From Cyanobium usitatum str. Tous (GTDB lineage Bacteria; Cyanobacteriota; Cyanobacteriia; PCC-6307; Cyanobiaceae), in NCBI RefSeq assembly GCF_963920485.1, contig NZ_OY986431.1, positions 1,302,001-1,366,000 of the forward strand: a DNA stretch of 64,000 nucleotides, in the 5' to 3' direction. The stretch's first letter is position 1; the number at the start of each line of letters is the position of its first letter. Made by a program: the position numbers and the translations under genes. Below, in pieces: positions 25,398 through 33,929 of this stretch. A model generated the notes under the pieces. The model did not search any database, was not told the DNA's origin, and worked only from the letters and a program-made list of their open reading frames with translations.

Positions 25398-25685
25398 TCA
25401 GCCCTGCTGCCGGGTCATGTCATCTGTCCAGCCTTGGCAGCGGCTGGTGAGGTGCTCGCCGTGGGCGATCAACCCCTGGTGCAGCTGGCAGGTGAGCACC
25501 GGGATGCAGTTCACCCCGGCGTGGTGCCTAAACCAGTGGCAGGTCGTGCAGACCATGCGGCTGCGGCTGGAGCGGAGCACCGCATGATCCAACCAAGGCC
25601 AGTCCTCGATCTCCCCCTTGCGAGAGGGCCCTAGGCGGGAGAGGGGGCCGCCGCGATGGTGACTCCAGCATTCGTACGCCTGCAC
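25398..25685 (-). CDS. small Cys/His-rich hypothetical protein
   Basis: 95 residues with MVCTTCHWFRHHAGVNCIPV, then LTCQLHQGL and a final SRCQGWTDDM. The spacing of Cys and His suggests a zinc site. The pattern looks like a conserved cyanobacterial protein; function unknown. Confidence 0.6.
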   Translation of the reverse strand: MQAYECWSHHRGGPLSRLGPSRKGEIEDWPWLDHAVLRSSRSRMVCTTCHWFRHHAGVNCIPVLTCQLHQGLIAHGEHLTSRCQGWTDDMTRQQG

Positions 25686-25934
25686 TAAGGGATGGGCTGC
25701 TGGGCGGCAGGGTGATTTGCTTTAGCTGCCGCTGGTGTCGCTAAGCACTGCATTGAAAAAGGCTGCAGTCGCAGCATTTGCTCTAGCTAAGTCAGCCCAT
25801 AATTTTGCCGGCTAATTGTGACTTACTTGCAATATGGGTCCTTCTTGAGTGATTGTTGTGAGAGATAATTCGGGCCGCACCGGTGGACCAGGTACAGGGC
25901 TGATGTTTTAGGACAACCACCAAAATCGGCTAAT

Positions 25935-26366
25935 GTGGCTATAGCGACCCCTGCCAGCCACCCCTGTGCCAGGAGCGCCCCTGTTGCTTGTCAGGAGTCC
26001 CCAGTGGAAGTGAGCATCACAGAAGCATCGATAGCGCTTGGATTTCGGAGCCGCAGCACGATCTACAGGCTGCTCAAGAATGGATCATTGAGTGATTTCG
26101 AGCGCACCAGCCCATCCGGTGCACGCTGCCTTGAACTCAATGGACTAGCGGACACAGTTAGGAGATTGATTAGGAGGCAGGCCAATAGCGCCATCTCGAT
26201 GCCCAGCACTGCAACTGCTCAGGACTGGTGGGGTGACGTTGCCTCTATCTGTAACCGCTACCTAGAACTTGATTGCTGGGGACCACCGCCATGGAGCCCT
26301 CTGCAGTGGTCTGTGCTGGTGGGGATAGCTCAAATGGCTGCTGATGAGTTTGAGAATGCAGGCTGA
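25935..26366 (+). CDS. helix-turn-helix protein, island regulator or excisionase-like
   Basis: 143 residues from GTG 25935; a GTG at 26004 just before EVSITEASIALGF may be the real start. The N-terminal part has a MerR/excisionase-type helix-turn-helix: ITEASIALGFRSRSTIYRLL followed by KNGSL. The rest is helical with Trp. It overlaps the ligase-like gene, so the two are probably translated together. Confidence 0.6.
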   Translation: MAIATPASHPCARSAPVACQESPVEVSITEASIALGFRSRSTIYRLLKNGSLSDFERTSPSGARCLELNGLADTVRRLIRRQANSAISMPSTATAQDWWGDVASICNRYLELDCWGPPPWSPLQWSVLVGIAQMAADEFENAG

Positions 26367-27132
26367 AGTTCTTGTCCGCTCCAGGGGCCAGGGGCACCTC
26401 GGCCTCCGCAGTGCCATACGCACTGCTGATGCCGCCTACCGGGAGGGCCAGGCGTACCTCAGCGATGCCGAATTTGACGAGCTGGTGGCAGAGCTGCAGC
26501 AACTCGACCCCACTGCGCCTGAGTTGCTTACTCCCGGCGGGGGCAGCAAGCTGCTGAGCCTGGACAAACAGGACCTGAGCGATTGGCTCGCGGGTCTTGG
26601 TGCTGCCGCTGCTGGCCTCTTCTCGGTGACACCCAAGCTCGACGGCTGCGCCATAGCGCTGGAGTACCGCCAGGGCCAGCTCACGGCAGCGTGGACACGC
26701 AGCGGTGCTGATGCCATGCACCTGCTGCCCCTGGTGGGCACCGTGCCGCCCAGGCTCAGCGCACCGATAAGTGTGCAGATCCGTGGTGAGATCTACGGCC
26801 TTGACGGGCGGCAGAGCACACCCGCCGCCGCCCTGCGCCGCAAGGTGCCCAGCGGTAACGGACTGGTGTTCGCTGCATTTGAGGTGATGCAGAGTGCGGC
26901 CAATCACTCCAGCCAACTGCTTGCGCTAGAGCGCTGGGGTCTGCCCATCCCCCCATACCTGCTTTGTGGCGCTGCACAGCTGGCACGCCACCACCATTCA
27001 TGGCTGCAGTGTCGGCTGTGGAGCGAGTTGCCCACCGATGGGTTGGTGGCGCAGCTGGATGACGGCCAGCAGCGCAGAAAGCTCGGTGTCAATAGCGTTG
27101 CGCCCCGCTACGCCCTGGCGCTGAAGCGGTGA
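26344..27132 (+). CDS. miniature NAD-dependent DNA ligase-like protein (domain Ia plus adenylation domain only)
   Basis: 262 residues. The first 60 match the LigA Ia domain (AAYREGQAYLSDAEFDELVA, then LLSLDKQDLSDWL). Next is the nucleotidyltransferase core: motif I PKLDGCAIALEYRQG with the adenylated Lys, motif III IRGEIYG, WGLPIPPYLLC, motif IV DGLVAQLDD, and motif V ALALKR. It stops there, with no OB fold, zinc finger, HhH or BRCT domain, while normal LigA has about 670 residues. In motif IV Gln replaces the usual Lys. It probably binds NAD and may self-adenylate, but ligation is doubtful without the OB domain. Overlaps the HTH gene. Confidence 0.8.
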   Translation: MSLRMQAEVLVRSRGQGHLGLRSAIRTADAAYREGQAYLSDAEFDELVAELQQLDPTAPELLTPGGGSKLLSLDKQDLSDWLAGLGAAAAGLFSVTPKLDGCAIALEYRQGQLTAAWTRSGADAMHLLPLVGTVPPRLSAPISVQIRGEIYGLDGRQSTPAAALRRKVPSGNGLVFAAFEVMQSAANHSSQLLALERWGLPIPPYLLCGAAQLARHHHSWLQCRLWSELPTDGLVAQLDDGQQRRKLGVNSVAPRYALALKR

Positions 27133-27649
27133 GTCGGCCGCCTTTTGTAGGGGTAGGGGACCATCCAGGCGATCACGAGAATGCCTTTCCATGAGCCAGA
27201 TCCCCACTGGCACATTGGCTTTGCCCCCATCACGTCTCGAAGTGGGATGAGGCTGGTGGGATCGCCAACGCTCCAGGTATGAGGCCGAGGATGTGCTGAG
27301 GTGCAGTCTTCTTGCTGTGTCCAATCCTCTCCAGTGCGTCGGCCTGGGACTAGCTGCCGGTTTCCACCCTTTGTCCACCCACATCTCCCGCTTGGTGACC
27401 ACCCAACATCCTTGTCACTCCAATGCATCTCAGCGAAACAGGTGGACCAATCGGTGTACAGCAGTGTGGTGCGCGTGCCAGCCCGATTGCTTGATCGCTC
27501 CAGGTCGATGGAAGAAGGAGAGCAGAAGGGGGGGGGGGTGTCTCTTTGACCACCTCTTTACCTAAGAATCCAGTCCCTCACAGGCATGTAAGGGGGGATT
27601 ATGAGGTGGACAACCGGGTGGTCCGAGAGTGGACAAAGGGGGGACAGCC
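27133..27649. other. intergenic region with an 11-G tract
   Basis: About 515 bases between convergent genes. No gene seen. An uninterrupted run of 11 G lies at 27528-27538. Further on, GGACAACCGGGTGGTCC can form a hairpin and GACAAAGGGGGGA recurs in inverted form at the equivalent place in element B (36270-36290). Confidence 0.5.
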
Positions 27650-29980
27650 TCACCGCACCACCCTGAGTTCCTTGCCGCCATCGAGCAGCTGAACCAACCC
27701 GCGGCTTTGCAGCATCGTTGCAATCTGCTTCAGCTCCTCCAATGTCGGACGGCTGCGGGATGGCCACCCCTTTCGGAGACTCGAGAGAGTAACCCCTTTC
27801 CCTCCAGCCTTCCCTTGAAGTTTTCTCGCGATCTCCATCATCCGATCTGCCCTGTCCAGCATTGGGTTGGCTGCCCGTTCATGTAGTTCAACCGCCCGTG
27901 TCTTACCAGCCATCACCAAATTGGCAGCCAGCTGGAGTGATCGGCTGCTGACCACCGTGGCCTTGTTCACGAATTCGCGTTCCACTAAATCTTCCTGGCC
28001 AGTCGTCACTCGAATGAAGTGCACAGCTGCTGCCACTCTGAGCACCTGACCTGGCGCCTTTGCCCACAACGCCTCCACCTCTTCGCTGTTCGCCTGGAGC
28101 GATAGCTCCTCCAACTGATTGAACAGAGCCAGGAAAGTCGCCTCAGCTTCGCCCGACAGGACATAGAGAGGATTGCTATCTTCTAATGCCGCCAGGTACA
28201 ATTCACCAAGCTGATCAGTCAGTCTTTCACTCTGCTCATCCGGCTGTATCAATTCACGTTTATGGCGAGGCAAGTGAACAAACAGTGGCCTGCTGTTGAA
28301 GCCATTGGCATTCCCTGCTTCCAATTGGTCTAGGAATACCTTCGGCTGGATCCCACCAATCACTGCAAGTTTCCCGTTACGCACGTCGCGTGATTTCTTG
28401 GCATCGGCGAACACGTCGTTTGAATATGCGCCGTCATAGCTCGATAGCCAGAACTCGACGTCGCCAACACTGGCACCGTCTTCCTTAGCCATCTGCTTCA
28501 GCCATCCGCTCAGCTCATCTCGAACTAAAAGCCCTGGCACTTCTTCACCGTGCTCTGCAAGATCTGCCCGAATCCCCTGAGTAGTTGGAGAAGTATAAAT
28601 TAGGTTCCTCTTGCGGTACTGAGGCAGTTCATCTCCAGCCTCACTAGCAGTTTTTCGGCGCTCCTTTTCTCGATCATTCCAGCTGTCTATCAAAGCCATT
28701 GGCTTGGCCATCGGCTTGTTGATCAGCATGCTTAACAGGACCGATTTGGCGGTTCCGCTGGTGCCGATATGAAATAACCACACGATTATAATTTCCACCA
28801 TCGACCACCCTCTGATGCGGACACAAGGTGGGAACATTGCGGCCACCCCAGCCATCACTGTCATCACGATTGCTTCATCACTGAACTTTAGGCCTTTCCG
28901 GAGTATCCGAAACATTGGCAACCAATTTGCTGGTACGTAATCCGCAAGATTGATTGCAGGTGGTGCTCCACGAAGAAGAAGATCTTCAAGAGCATTGAGG
29001 AGGTCCTGGCGGCGCTCGAGCTCAAGACGGCACTGGTCTGCGAACTTCGCCAAGCCAGTTTGGTTATATCCACCAGCCTGCTGATTGATCAGCTCCTGGA
29101 TTTCTGTCGCACTTGCGCCCACCTCAACCATTGAGCGAATCTTGGTGTGGGCATCGTTCTGGTGAGCATTTAGTGCCTCTGTCGCAGTCTTTTCGCGTCC
29201 GGGACACAACCCGAGGCGGGCAAGCTCAACCCTATCAAGAAACTCTTTTAAAGGCTCATCCCAGTTTCTACGGTTGTAGGGTTTTATTATGTTTGCCCAG
29301 TCCTCTTTGCTGCATTTATCGGGACGTTCCAACTGGTCCTTCGGTAGCAACCAGAGGTCTGCGTGGTAGTGGTCTCCCTTCTTGCGCAGCTCATTGGATT
29401 TCGCAATATCCCGTTCTTCGATTCTGGCTTTGTGGATGAGTCCATCAGGATCGATGTGTCTCTCCAGCTCAATCCAAAGGTTGCAGACCTCCCAATAACG
29501 ATTTTGCTTAGTTAATGGATCGAGGTAATCATAATTTGCCCACAGTAAGTTGCCTTCTTCCGCCAGGTCGCCGTCAAGGCATATTTTATTGCCATCCGCG
29601 TAATACTCTGCAAGCTGGAAGCGCTCGAATTGCTGCCATCCTTTGATCAAGATATTGGTGGCTTTGTCAACCCACTCATTTACGTCAGCTACCAACGATT
29701 CTGGTACTGCATCCTCCTCGGCTGGTCGCCAGGTCTGCACTTCTTGCAGTGGTTCCAGCTGATCCCAAAGCCACTCCGCTAGATGATCGATTGGTGGAAG
29801 CTCTTGATCTTTAGGGGTAGCATCTGGCTGGTCAAACCACTCCTGCAGCAGCTGTTCAGCGTGAGCCCGCTGTTCGATCCAATTTTCAATGCCCCCAAGT
29901 TGCTGGAGCATCTCAATGGCAGCATAAATCTCTTCAAGTGATCGAGAATCCTCATTGGGGCCTAAAATGGCTTGAGTCAT
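27650..29980 (-). CDS. DUF3987 helicase/primase-like replication protein of element A
   Basis: 776 residues. The N-terminal 300 residues are charged and helical without recognised motif. The DUF3987 P-loop region starts about 350: LADYVPANWLPMFRILRKG, Walker A HIGTSGTAKSVLL near 408, RKRNLIYTSPTTQGI, LLVRDELSGW as the Walker B-like strand, and GGIQPKVF as sensor region. The family are replication proteins of phages, plasmids and integrative elements. Likely replicates the excised element. Its start overlaps the small upstream gene (ATGA-type overlap), and both lie downstream of the HTH and integrase genes. Confidence 0.8.
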   Translation of the reverse strand: MTQAILGPNEDSRSLEEIYAAIEMLQQLGGIENWIEQRAHAEQLLQEWFDQPDATPKDQELPPIDHLAEWLWDQLEPLQEVQTWRPAEEDAVPESLVADVNEWVDKATNILIKGWQQFERFQLAEYYADGNKICLDGDLAEEGNLLWANYDYLDPLTKQNRYWEVCNLWIELERHIDPDGLIHKARIEERDIAKSNELRKKGDHYHADLWLLPKDQLERPDKCSKEDWANIIKPYNRRNWDEPLKEFLDRVELARLGLCPGREKTATEALNAHQNDAHTKIRSMVEVGASATEIQELINQQAGGYNQTGLAKFADQCRLELERRQDLLNALEDLLLRGAPPAINLADYVPANWLPMFRILRKGLKFSDEAIVMTVMAGVAAMFPPCVRIRGWSMVEIIIVWLFHIGTSGTAKSVLLSMLINKPMAKPMALIDSWNDREKERRKTASEAGDELPQYRKRNLIYTSPTTQGIRADLAEHGEEVPGLLVRDELSGWLKQMAKEDGASVGDVEFWLSSYDGAYSNDVFADAKKSRDVRNGKLAVIGGIQPKVFLDQLEAGNANGFNSRPLFVHLPRHKRELIQPDEQSERLTDQLGELYLAALEDSNPLYVLSGEAEATFLALFNQLEELSLQANSEEVEALWAKAPGQVLRVAAAVHFIRVTTGQEDLVEREFVNKATVVSSRSLQLAANLVMAGKTRAVELHERAANPMLDRADRMMEIARKLQGKAGGKGVTLSSLRKGWPSRSRPTLEELKQIATMLQSRGLVQLLDGGKELRVVR

Positions 29981-30273
29981 GTGCGGCTTCCTCCTGGAAA
30001 GTTGTGTGTGTTTGACGGAAGCAGGGCCTGGGCCTGAAGAACTTCAGCCCCACTTCCGTGTGAGCATTTGTTAGCAGACAGAATCAATATCTCCCTAGCC
30101 CAGTGCATCTGTACCGCTGAGATCAGCAAGCGAGCTAGTCCTGAGGAACTGGCTTCCAGTTGGATTGCCTTAGCCGCCAAATTGGTCGCTATGTGCTTGG
30201 ACACACCAAGCGAATACGGCGGATTTACAGCCAAATACCGCTCACGATCTCGCCTTTCAATTAGTACCCGCAT
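29977..30273 (-). CDS. small hypothetical protein
   Basis: 98 residues, overlapping the replication gene by 4 bases. Starts MRVLIERRDRERYLAVNPPY; helical, ends NFPGGSRT. No family recognised. Position suggests a replication or copy-control accessory. Confidence 0.5.
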   Translation of the reverse strand: MRVLIERRDRERYLAVNPPYSLGVSKHIATNLAAKAIQLEASSSGLARLLISAVQMHWAREILILSANKCSHGSGAEVLQAQALLPSNTHNFPGGSRT

Positions 30274-30386
30274 GAAATCACCTCCACGCTAAGTGGAGCA
30301 AAATATTCATGTGAAATAGATTCACCCGAGGCGGAACAGGCTTGATGCTTTTGTTAAACAGTGAACTAGTCATATTGATTTCAAGG

Positions 30387-30632
30387 TCACTTCAGCACAC
30401 CTGTCCATCCAGCCATTGCGAGCCGCACTGCAGCTGTTGACCACATGCGTGGACTAGTGCGATGTGGCCCAGCAGCGATGAAGTGTTCTCCAGCGCGGAG
30501 ATACCCATCACGGCTGCGACGTAACAGCGTGTCGCGGCTAATGCCAAGCTCGGTGACGGCATCAGATGTTCGGAGCCATGGCCCAGCAGCGATGAATTGC
30601 TGAGGTAGCTTTTTGAAATTAGACAGGGACAC
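30387..30632 (-). CDS. excisionase-like HTH protein of element A
   Basis: 81 residues with LRTSDAVTELGISRDTLLRR, a MerR/Xis-type helix-turn-helix, followed by a wing region GEHFIAAGPHRTSPR. It lies between the integrase and the replication gene, the same place as the HTH gene of element B, and may direct excision or control the replication operon. Confidence 0.7.
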   Translation of the reverse strand: MSLSNFKKLPQQFIAAGPWLRTSDAVTELGISRDTLLRRSRDGYLRAGEHFIAAGPHRTSPRMWSTAAVRLAMAGWTGVLK

Positions 30633-30770
30633 AGTTGCATTCCCAAAGAACGGGGGATCTGCTCGCTGCGTATGCCTATTTTGTGTGCACGCTTGATCAA
30701 AGGATCAGGCATGTGGCATTGGCCCCGGCCATTACGGGTTTGCTGACTGCTAAGTCCATCAGCCATCTCA

Positions 30771-31982
30771 TTATACAGATTCTTGCGTTTGCGTCAACTT
30801 GCGATAGCGCATGGCTGCTTCCATCGCACTGTCGATTGTTGCCTCGTCGGTCCACCTGCCGTAATGCCGAGAGTGAGTCTCGACAGAGTGGCCCATCAGA
30901 GCTGCAGCCACTCGTGCACTCAGCCCATACGCCTGGTGCGCACGTAAGGCATACCCGTGTCGGAATCCGTAGCAGGTGGCTCCTAACGCTGTTAGCTCTT
31001 CCCAGCCTTGATGGCGGCTTAGGTAGCGACGGGCGGCATCAGCCACTCCACCACCAAACGGAGGCAACCCCTCACCTGCTTCGAGCCGCTCACGCAGCTG
31101 CCAATCTGCTTCCCACTCGGGATGCAGGGCCCGCAGCTGACGCGGCCTGGTCGATCCCCCACCACTTCGTTTTACGTAGTCACACCACAGAGAACCTGTT
31201 GGCTCAAGCCGCAGGTGCAGAACCTCGACGGGACGCAATCCGTAAGCAGCCATCAGCTGCAAGGCGTACCGCCACCTCTGACCTGCCGAGTCTTGCGGCA
31301 ATCCTCCGATCAAGCTGAGAATTTGTTCGTCACTCAGGGGAACACCGTCCACCCGGCTGGCAACTTTTTCGCCGACAAAGCTTTTCAGGATTTGAGGTGG
31401 AGTCCAACGGTCGGGAGGCAAAAGGTCTGCTTCAACAGCCCAGCGACACATTGCAGAGAGGTGCTGCAAAACCACTTGGCGCCGTCGCGACCCAGGGGGC
31501 CAGGCTTCTCCCGCAAATGTCAGCAGTGACTTGGCATCGACTGCCTTGGCAGCCACTACCTGCAATCGCTTGGCCGTCTTGCCGTAATCGACAAGCCAGG
31601 TGCTGGCCTTGATCTGACCGGTTCGATGAACTTTGTGCTTTCCGAAAGCTTCCCAAGCGGCAAGCAACTCTTGCCCCGCTGGACCGGCGGCAGGTGCGGG
31701 TGCGGGGGAGGAAAGCCCCTCGATCAGTTCCAGTGATTGCCGCAGAGTGCGGCCCATGGAGAGTTGCTGAGCGACACGCTCCACAGTCTCTTGAATTTGC
31801 CGCGCCTGTGCAGGAACCCACTGAACAGGAAGGACCGCCGTTCCTCTGCTGCCATCGGCATAGCGGACATCCAGCTTGGCCTTGCCGCGTTGCTCAACCA
31901 ACCGGTAGGCAGGTCCAACAGTGCTGCGCAGCTGAGCCCTTAAGCCCTGTACCCAAATTGGTGAGTCGGATCGACGGGGCAT
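30771..31982 (-). CDS. tyrosine recombinase (integrase) of element A
   Basis: 403 residues from ATG 31982; the extra upstream frame covers the arm-site repeats. Catalytic domain: Arg box AYGLRPVEVLHLRL, box II CYGFRHGYALRAH (Tyr in the place of the usual first His), then LMGHSVETHSRHYGRW with His and the nucleophile Tyr. The N-terminal 120 residues are the arm/SAM-like part. It begins about 150 bases before the intact tRNA-Pro, so it sits at the right end of element A and probably recognises the CGAGTGA repeats just upstream of its start. Confidence 0.9.
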   Translation of the reverse strand: MPRRSDSPIWVQGLRAQLRSTVGPAYRLVEQRGKAKLDVRYADGSRGTAVLPVQWVPAQARQIQETVERVAQQLSMGRTLRQSLELIEGLSSPAPAPAAGPAGQELLAAWEAFGKHKVHRTGQIKASTWLVDYGKTAKRLQVVAAKAVDAKSLLTFAGEAWPPGSRRRQVVLQHLSAMCRWAVEADLLPPDRWTPPQILKSFVGEKVASRVDGVPLSDEQILSLIGGLPQDSAGQRWRYALQLMAAYGLRPVEVLHLRLEPTGSLWCDYVKRSGGGSTRPRQLRALHPEWEADWQLRERLEAGEGLPPFGGGVADAARRYLSRHQGWEELTALGATCYGFRHGYALRAHQAYGLSARVAAALMGHSVETHSRHYGRWTDEATIDSAMEAAMRYRKLTQTQESV

Positions 31983-31994
31983 GGCCCAACGGGG

Positions 31995-32027
31995 CGAGTG
32001 ACAGACGAGTGATAGACGAGTGACGCT
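31995..32027. repeat. arm-type integrase sites of element A, right end
   Basis: Three repeats CGAGTGACAGA, CGAGTGATAGA and CGAGTGACGCT start at 31995, 32006 and 32017, exactly 11 bp apart. The same motif lies at both left-arm repeats (7048-7067 and 19048-19067). Confidence 0.7.
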
Positions 32028-32132
32028 CAGCCCCAACATGCTGACATTCGCGCCTAACCGCTACAACCCCCAAACCCGTTGGCACAGCAAGAATCCAGTA
32101 CTGGCCTGCAGTCCCCTACTATTACAAAGGAA

Positions 32133-32206
32133 CGGGGCGTGGCGCAGCTTGGTAGCGCGGGTGCTTTGGGAGCACTAGGTCGCAGGTTCGAATCCTGTCG
32201 CCCCGA
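32133..32206 (+). tRNA. tRNA-Pro (anticodon UGG), intact
   Basis: 74 nt without encoded CCA. Acceptor CGGGGCG pairs with CGCCCCG, D arm GCGCAGCTTGGTAGCGC, anticodon loop TTTGGGA (32165-32171; anticodon 32167-32169), T arm with GGTTCGAATCC, discriminator A. It is rebuilt at the junction of elements A and B and is the only complete copy in the window. Confidence 0.95.
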
Positions 32207-32208
32207 TT
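32161..32208 (+). repeat. attL of element B (48-bp direct repeat within the tRNA 3' part)
   Basis: Identical to 41101-41148. It runs from the anticodon stem to two bases past the tRNA end. The bases before it differ (tRNA 5' half here, element sequence there), marking the crossover region. Confidence 0.9.
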
Positions 32209-32246
32209 TTCAAAAGCCAGTAACAGCAGCGGTTTTGGCCGTTGAT

Positions 32247-32297
32247 GACGGCAAGGCTGATTCTGCCGTCAAGATTCTGACGGCAATCTGACGGCAA
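32247..32297. repeat. arm-type integrase sites of element B, left end
   Basis: GACGGCAA at 32247, 32279 and 32290 (the last two 11 bp apart) and one inverted copy at 32265. The same octamer recurs in pairs 11 bp apart at 40992 and 41003 next to the element B integrase. Confidence 0.7.
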
Positions 32298-32390
32298 TAG
32301 CCGAAATCCATTGGTATGACAGAAGTGCCGCAAGCACTGGGTTTTGTGCTGTTTTTTCGTCCAAGCTGCGGTGAATCTGGCCCCTGATCC

Positions 32391-32522
32391 ATGACACTTG
32401 GCCGCTTCGCAATCCTGTTTGCCTTGGGCTTGGTGGCTGCCATTGCGTTCAAGCTCACATGGCTTTACTGGCTGCTAGCTGCCGCTCTGGTGTTGGTTCT
32501 GGTCAGGCTGCGGCTCAGCTGA
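32391..32522 (+). CDS. small membrane protein, 43 residues
   Basis: ATG 32391 to TGA 32520-32522. Almost wholly hydrophobic (FAILFALGLVAAIAF, then WLYWLLAAALVLVLV) with a basic end RLRLS: probably one or two membrane helices. Short but composition and the immediately following similar gene support it. Confidence 0.5.
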   Translation: MTLGRFAILFALGLVAAIAFKLTWLYWLLAAALVLVLVRLRLS

Positions 32523-32526
32523 GCCG

Positions 32527-32622
32527 ATGAACCCAGAACAGCTTCAGAGCCTTGCTGTGCTGGCTCTGGCGATGGTGCCGGTGGCGGTGCTCTGGTGGGT
32601 CTGGATTCAGATGCTGGATTGA
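32527..32622 (+). CDS. small membrane protein, 31 residues
   Basis: ATG 32527, four bases after the previous gene. One helix (LAVLALAMVPVAVLWWVWI) after MNPEQLQS. Such tiny membrane proteins can be toxins or photosystem-like subunits, but nothing here decides it. Confidence 0.45.
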   Translation: MNPEQLQSLAVLALAMVPVAVLWWVWIQMLD

Positions 32623-32726
32623 CCCTGCAGAGCGATAGGGGTGCATCCAGCTGACTTCGCTGTCTTGCGGCTAGCTCTTGCTGGCAATCTTTGCCCTATC
32701 GTTCTAACGACTATCTGCTGAGCATC

Positions 32727-33095
32727 GTGAAGAAGTCCTTACGTCTGATTGGCATTAAAACCATATCCGCGTTGGCTCTTGTGGGTATTTTGCTGCAAGC
32801 ATGCGGACAGCCAGAGGTAAAGACTGTTCCTAAAGTTGACCTCAGTTCAGCATGTAAAAAATATATTGGAGAGCTTATGGGGCGCCCAGTGTCTTCAATG
32901 AATGTTGACCGTGTAGACGACGATGGATCCCTTGTCGCAATAAGCTATATCAGGTCGGATGACCAGAAGCTCTTCAAGTACGAATGCAAGCTAGATGGCG
33001 AAAATATTGTGTGGAGGGGAGTGGATATTTTTGCGCCAGGCGAAGGACCCGGTAGATGGCGCGACGAAGACGCTAAGCCTGTTTCGGCCCTTTGA
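32727..33095 (+). CDS. lipoprotein, unknown function
   Basis: About 122 residues from GTG 32727. Signal peptide KKSLRLIGIKTISALALVG with lipobox LLQAC. Mature domain has two Cys and a beta pattern (GSLVAISYIRSDDQKLFKYE, then NIVWRGVDIFA). AT-richer codon use than the core genes. Followed after 2 bases by another exported protein gene. Confidence 0.65.
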   Translation: MKKSLRLIGIKTISALALVGILLQACGQPEVKTVPKVDLSSACKKYIGELMGRPVSSMNVDRVDDDGSLVAISYIRSDDQKLFKYECKLDGENIVWRGVDIFAPGEGPGRWRDEDAKPVSAL

Positions 33096-33097
33096 CG

Positions 33098-33358
33098 ATG
33101 ACACTTAAGTTAAGTATTTTGGTGGGTTTGTCTCTGCTGGCAGGGATGCAAATACTGCCTTCCGAGGCATATCCCCAGTCAGAAATGAACTCATGTGTTG
33201 CCAATGGTATGAAAGGCGTTATCGATAAGCAACTCAGGTCGACGCTTTCTGATGTCAACAAATACTGCAACTGTGCACTTTCGAAGATAATTGACCAAGG
33301 GAAGCCTATCGCCACATCCATCGACTATTGCAATAGAGTGTACATATTGAATAGATAA
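33098..33358 (+). CDS. small exported Cys-containing protein
   Basis: 86 residues from ATG 33098. Signal peptide LKLSILVGLSLLAGMQILP; mature part with four Cys (NSCVANGMKG, KYCNCALSK, DYCNRVY). Co-directional and adjacent to the lipoprotein gene, and ends before a hairpin terminator. Function unknown. Confidence 0.6.
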   Translation: MTLKLSILVGLSLLAGMQILPSEAYPQSEMNSCVANGMKGVIDKQLRSTLSDVNKYCNCALSKIIDQGKPIATSIDYCNRVYILNR

Positions 33359-33390
33359 CCGGATTCGTCCTGTCGCGGCTTTTCGGTAAA

Positions 33391-33418
33391 AAGCCTTCGG
33401 GCACAACTCCGAAGGCTT
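33391..33418 (+). terminator. hairpin terminator
   Basis: Stem AAGCCTTCGG with perfect complement CCGAAGGCTT, loop of 8. It lies 33 bases after the exported-protein gene. The T run after it is weak (TGCTGTTT). Confidence 0.6.
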
Positions 33419-33454
33419 GCTGTTTGCCGGTGGGTACTTCCTCTAACACTTTAA

Positions 33455-33688
33455 ATGAACACGACATTACGCGTCGCCTTAACCGCCATCATCTCCACTG
33501 CTGCTGTCATGGCAGCACCATTCCTATCCTTTGGTGGTTCTCAGTTTTTTAACACCCTGGCATGGCAGATGAGTACGGTGCTTCCTTATGGAATGGTCGG
33601 TCCGGTGGCGTGGTTGTTTCTCGTTGCTGCGGTATCTCTTGCCATCACTTTCCTTGTTCTGGCTATTGTTCGCATCTGGAAGAAGTAG
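33455..33688 (+). CDS. small two-helix membrane protein
   Basis: 77 residues with two strongly hydrophobic segments (ALTAIISTAAVMAAPFL and MVGPVAWLFLVAAVSLAITF) and a basic C terminus IVRIWKK. No family recognised. Confidence 0.55.
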   Translation: MNTTLRVALTAIISTAAVMAAPFLSFGGSQFFNTLAWQMSTVLPYGMVGPVAWLFLVAAVSLAITFLVLAIVRIWKK

Positions 33689-33758
33689 GTCATTTGCTTA
33701 GCAAGATCTAGTTTGTCCAAAGCCTTTAGAATGTGATGGTTAAAAAGGTTTTGGAATC

Positions 33759-33929
33759 ATGCCAACACCGCATCTAACATTTGTAGCCGGCTCTGCTGTA
33801 TTAGCGGCGCTACAAGCTGAGGCAACACTTGCAAGGCTTGCTGATGATGATCTGCCTCGGGTGCCGGAAACGGATTGCCTTGCATCCCCACAATCACGCC
33901 GCCCCTTACCCGTAACGGTGCACAACTAA
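33759..33929 (+). CDS. small protein, first of a four-gene coupled operon
   Basis: 56 residues, ATG 33759 preceded by an AAGG about 12 bases upstream. Starts MPTPHLTFVAGSAVLAALQA and becomes acidic, with one Cys. Its TAA shares a base with the ATG of the next gene (TAATG). Too short for most gene finders; the tight coupling is the main support. Confidence 0.5.
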   Translation: MPTPHLTFVAGSAVLAALQAEATLARLADDDLPRVPETDCLASPQSRRPLPVTVHN

